This document shows, in pieces, positions 6,616 through 7,351 of a stretch of 7,351 bases of DNA (its first letter is position 1; the number at the start of each line of letters is the position of its first letter). The position numbers and the translations under genes are program-made. Where the stretch lies: contig CADBRL010000106.1 in NCBI GenBank assembly GCA_902797105.1, positions 1 to 7,351 on the forward strand. The letters run 5' to 3'. Source of the stretch: an uncultured Erysipelotrichaceae bacterium. Its GTDB lineage: Bacteria > Bacillota_I > Bacilli_A > RF39 > UBA660. The notes below the pieces were generated by a model. That model searched no databases and was not told where the DNA came from. It saw nothing but the letters and a program-made list of their open reading frames with translations.

Positions 6616-7351
6616 TCATAGTTCTATATCAAATGCATATTCATAGTCTATTTTTTTCTTTTCTTTTGTTTTTAAATAAGCTTTTTCTTGATGTGATTTT
6701 TCAACTATTTCTCTAGTAGTATAATTTTTAAAATATGTCTTTATTTTTGCTAATACTTCTAATTCTTCACTATCAAAAATTCCTTTATCAAATTCTTTTT
6801 TAGATTTTATCAAATGACATTCAGATTCATCATTAATATATTTAATTTTATAATCAATTAAATTTTCTTTATATAATAAATTTATTATTGTATCAAAATC
6901 ATCTGGTACAGGTCCAAATGGTAATTTAACATACTCAAGTCCAGTTATAGAAGTAGTTGTATTTTTGTAATTATAAAAATCTGAATAAAACATCTCTTTT
7001 AATAATTTTGTTTTTGGAATAGTTTCACTTGCTAAAAATAATATTACATTTTTAATTTTTTCAATAGATAAAGGTGTAAAACCATTGTATTCTGATAAAT
7101 TATTATCATTATTTTCTTCTTCATTTATCATTTTTTTGATATTGTTACCCTTAAACGCTTTTATTTTTTCATCTATTTTTATATATTCATTTGTACTAAT
7201 TCTTTCCTTACTTGCAACTAAATATTCGTTTATAGCTTCAGGATTATTAATTAAATTTTTAATGGATACCATATATACATCATTTGGTATTGATTTTCCT
7301 TTTTCATAACTTATTAAAGTTTTTTTTGCACATCCAATTATCTTTGAAAAA
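6616..7351 (-). CDS. XRE-type helix-turn-helix plus Panacea (DUF4065/SocA-like) antitoxin-domain protein, 5' truncated by window edge
   Basis: The frame is open to the window edge, giving 244 visible residues, so the ATG at 7272 is internal and not the true start. The first residues, SKIIGCAKKTLISYEKGKSI, are the second half of an XRE helix-turn-helix, so the protein probably binds DNA. A linker with an acidic, Asn-rich stretch (EEENNDNN) follows. From about residue 90 comes a Panacea domain, with KLLKEMFYSDFYNYK and SITGLEYVKLPFGPVPDDF (134-152) as its hallmark. The tail FKNYTTREIVEKSHQEKAY also fits this group. Panacea domains act as chaperone-like antitoxins paired with varied toxins, and in this architecture the helix-turn-helix may autoregulate. 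Relatives often carry an MqsA/YgiT-like zinc finger before the helix-turn-helix; that part would lie outside the window. No toxin gene is visible downstream, where ku starts 67 bases away, so any partner should be upstream. The domain call is confident; a toxin-antitoxin role is inferred. Confidence 0.85.
   Translation of the reverse strand, partial: FSKIIGCAKKTLISYEKGKSIPNDVYMVSIKNLINNPEAINEYLVASKERISTNEYIKIDEKIKAFKGNNIKKMINEEENNDNNLSEYNGFTPLSIEKIKNVILFLASETIPKTKLLKEMFYSDFYNYKNTTTSITGLEYVKLPFGPVPDDFDTIINLLYKENLIDYKIKYINDESECHLIKSKKEFDKGIFDSEELEVLAKIKTYFKNYTTREIVEKSHQEKAYLKTKEKKKIDYEYAFDIEL

Noticed and set aside
7085..7309. Plus-strand open frame of 74 codons rich in Leu, Ile and Phe, like a small membrane protein
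   Set aside because: It is antisense to the HTH-Panacea gene, whose coding frame is well supported; AT-rich Lys/Asn/Glu codons read backward give hydrophobic residues.
1..7351. TGA-as-Trp recoding suggested by AT richness and mollicute-like genes
   Set aside because: TGA ends ku, the methyltransferase and the Panacea gene at the expected places, and TGG encodes the motif V Trp in the ligase.

Overview
The window is a strongly AT-rich bacterial segment with every supported gene on the minus strand. The RpoB, HU, RsmC/YbxB-type methyltransferase, Ku and small LigD-type ligase sequences all look like Bacillota. TGA serves as a normal stop (methyltransferase, ku and the Panacea gene) and TGG encodes Trp in the ligase, so this is not a TGA-recoding mollicute. 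An uncultured, AT-rich Bacilli lineage of the Erysipelotrichales, RF39 or Acholeplasma kind fits best, but the exact taxon cannot be fixed from this window.

Layout, read in the direction of transcription (high to low coordinates). At 7351-6616 is a 5'-truncated gene for an XRE-type helix-turn-helix protein fused to a Panacea (DUF4065/SocA-like) antitoxin domain. At 6548-5799 is ku and at 5802-4927 a stand-alone ATP-dependent DNA ligase. These two overlap by 4 bases (ATGA) and form a minimal two-gene non-homologous end-joining (NHEJ) operon. A 13-bp perfect inverted repeat encloses the ku start codon and ribosome binding site. At 4775-4503 is the nucleoid protein HU, ending in an intrinsic terminator. 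At 4420-3377 is an unrecognised membrane-anchored protein with its own -10 box and terminator. At 3283-2678 is an RsmC/YbxB-like 16S rRNA methyltransferase, followed at 2572-1 by rpoB, which runs off the window after 857 codons.

The methyltransferase-rpoB pair matches the ybxB-rpoB order known in Bacillus. The ribosomal protein genes rplJ/rplL, usually just upstream, are absent here. rpoB also has its own near-consensus promoter overlapping the methyltransferase stop codon.

The observations most worth a second look are: two substitutions in RpoB at classical rifampicin-contact positions (Q to K and H to D); the inverted repeat bracketing the ku translation start; a Panacea-domain gene beside an NHEJ operon with no toxin visible; and a ligase that ends before a recognisable C-terminal motif VI. 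I found no CRISPR array, tRNA, rRNA or insertion sequence. No wholly new system is demonstrated; the Panacea-Ku-ligase cluster is the best candidate for one.
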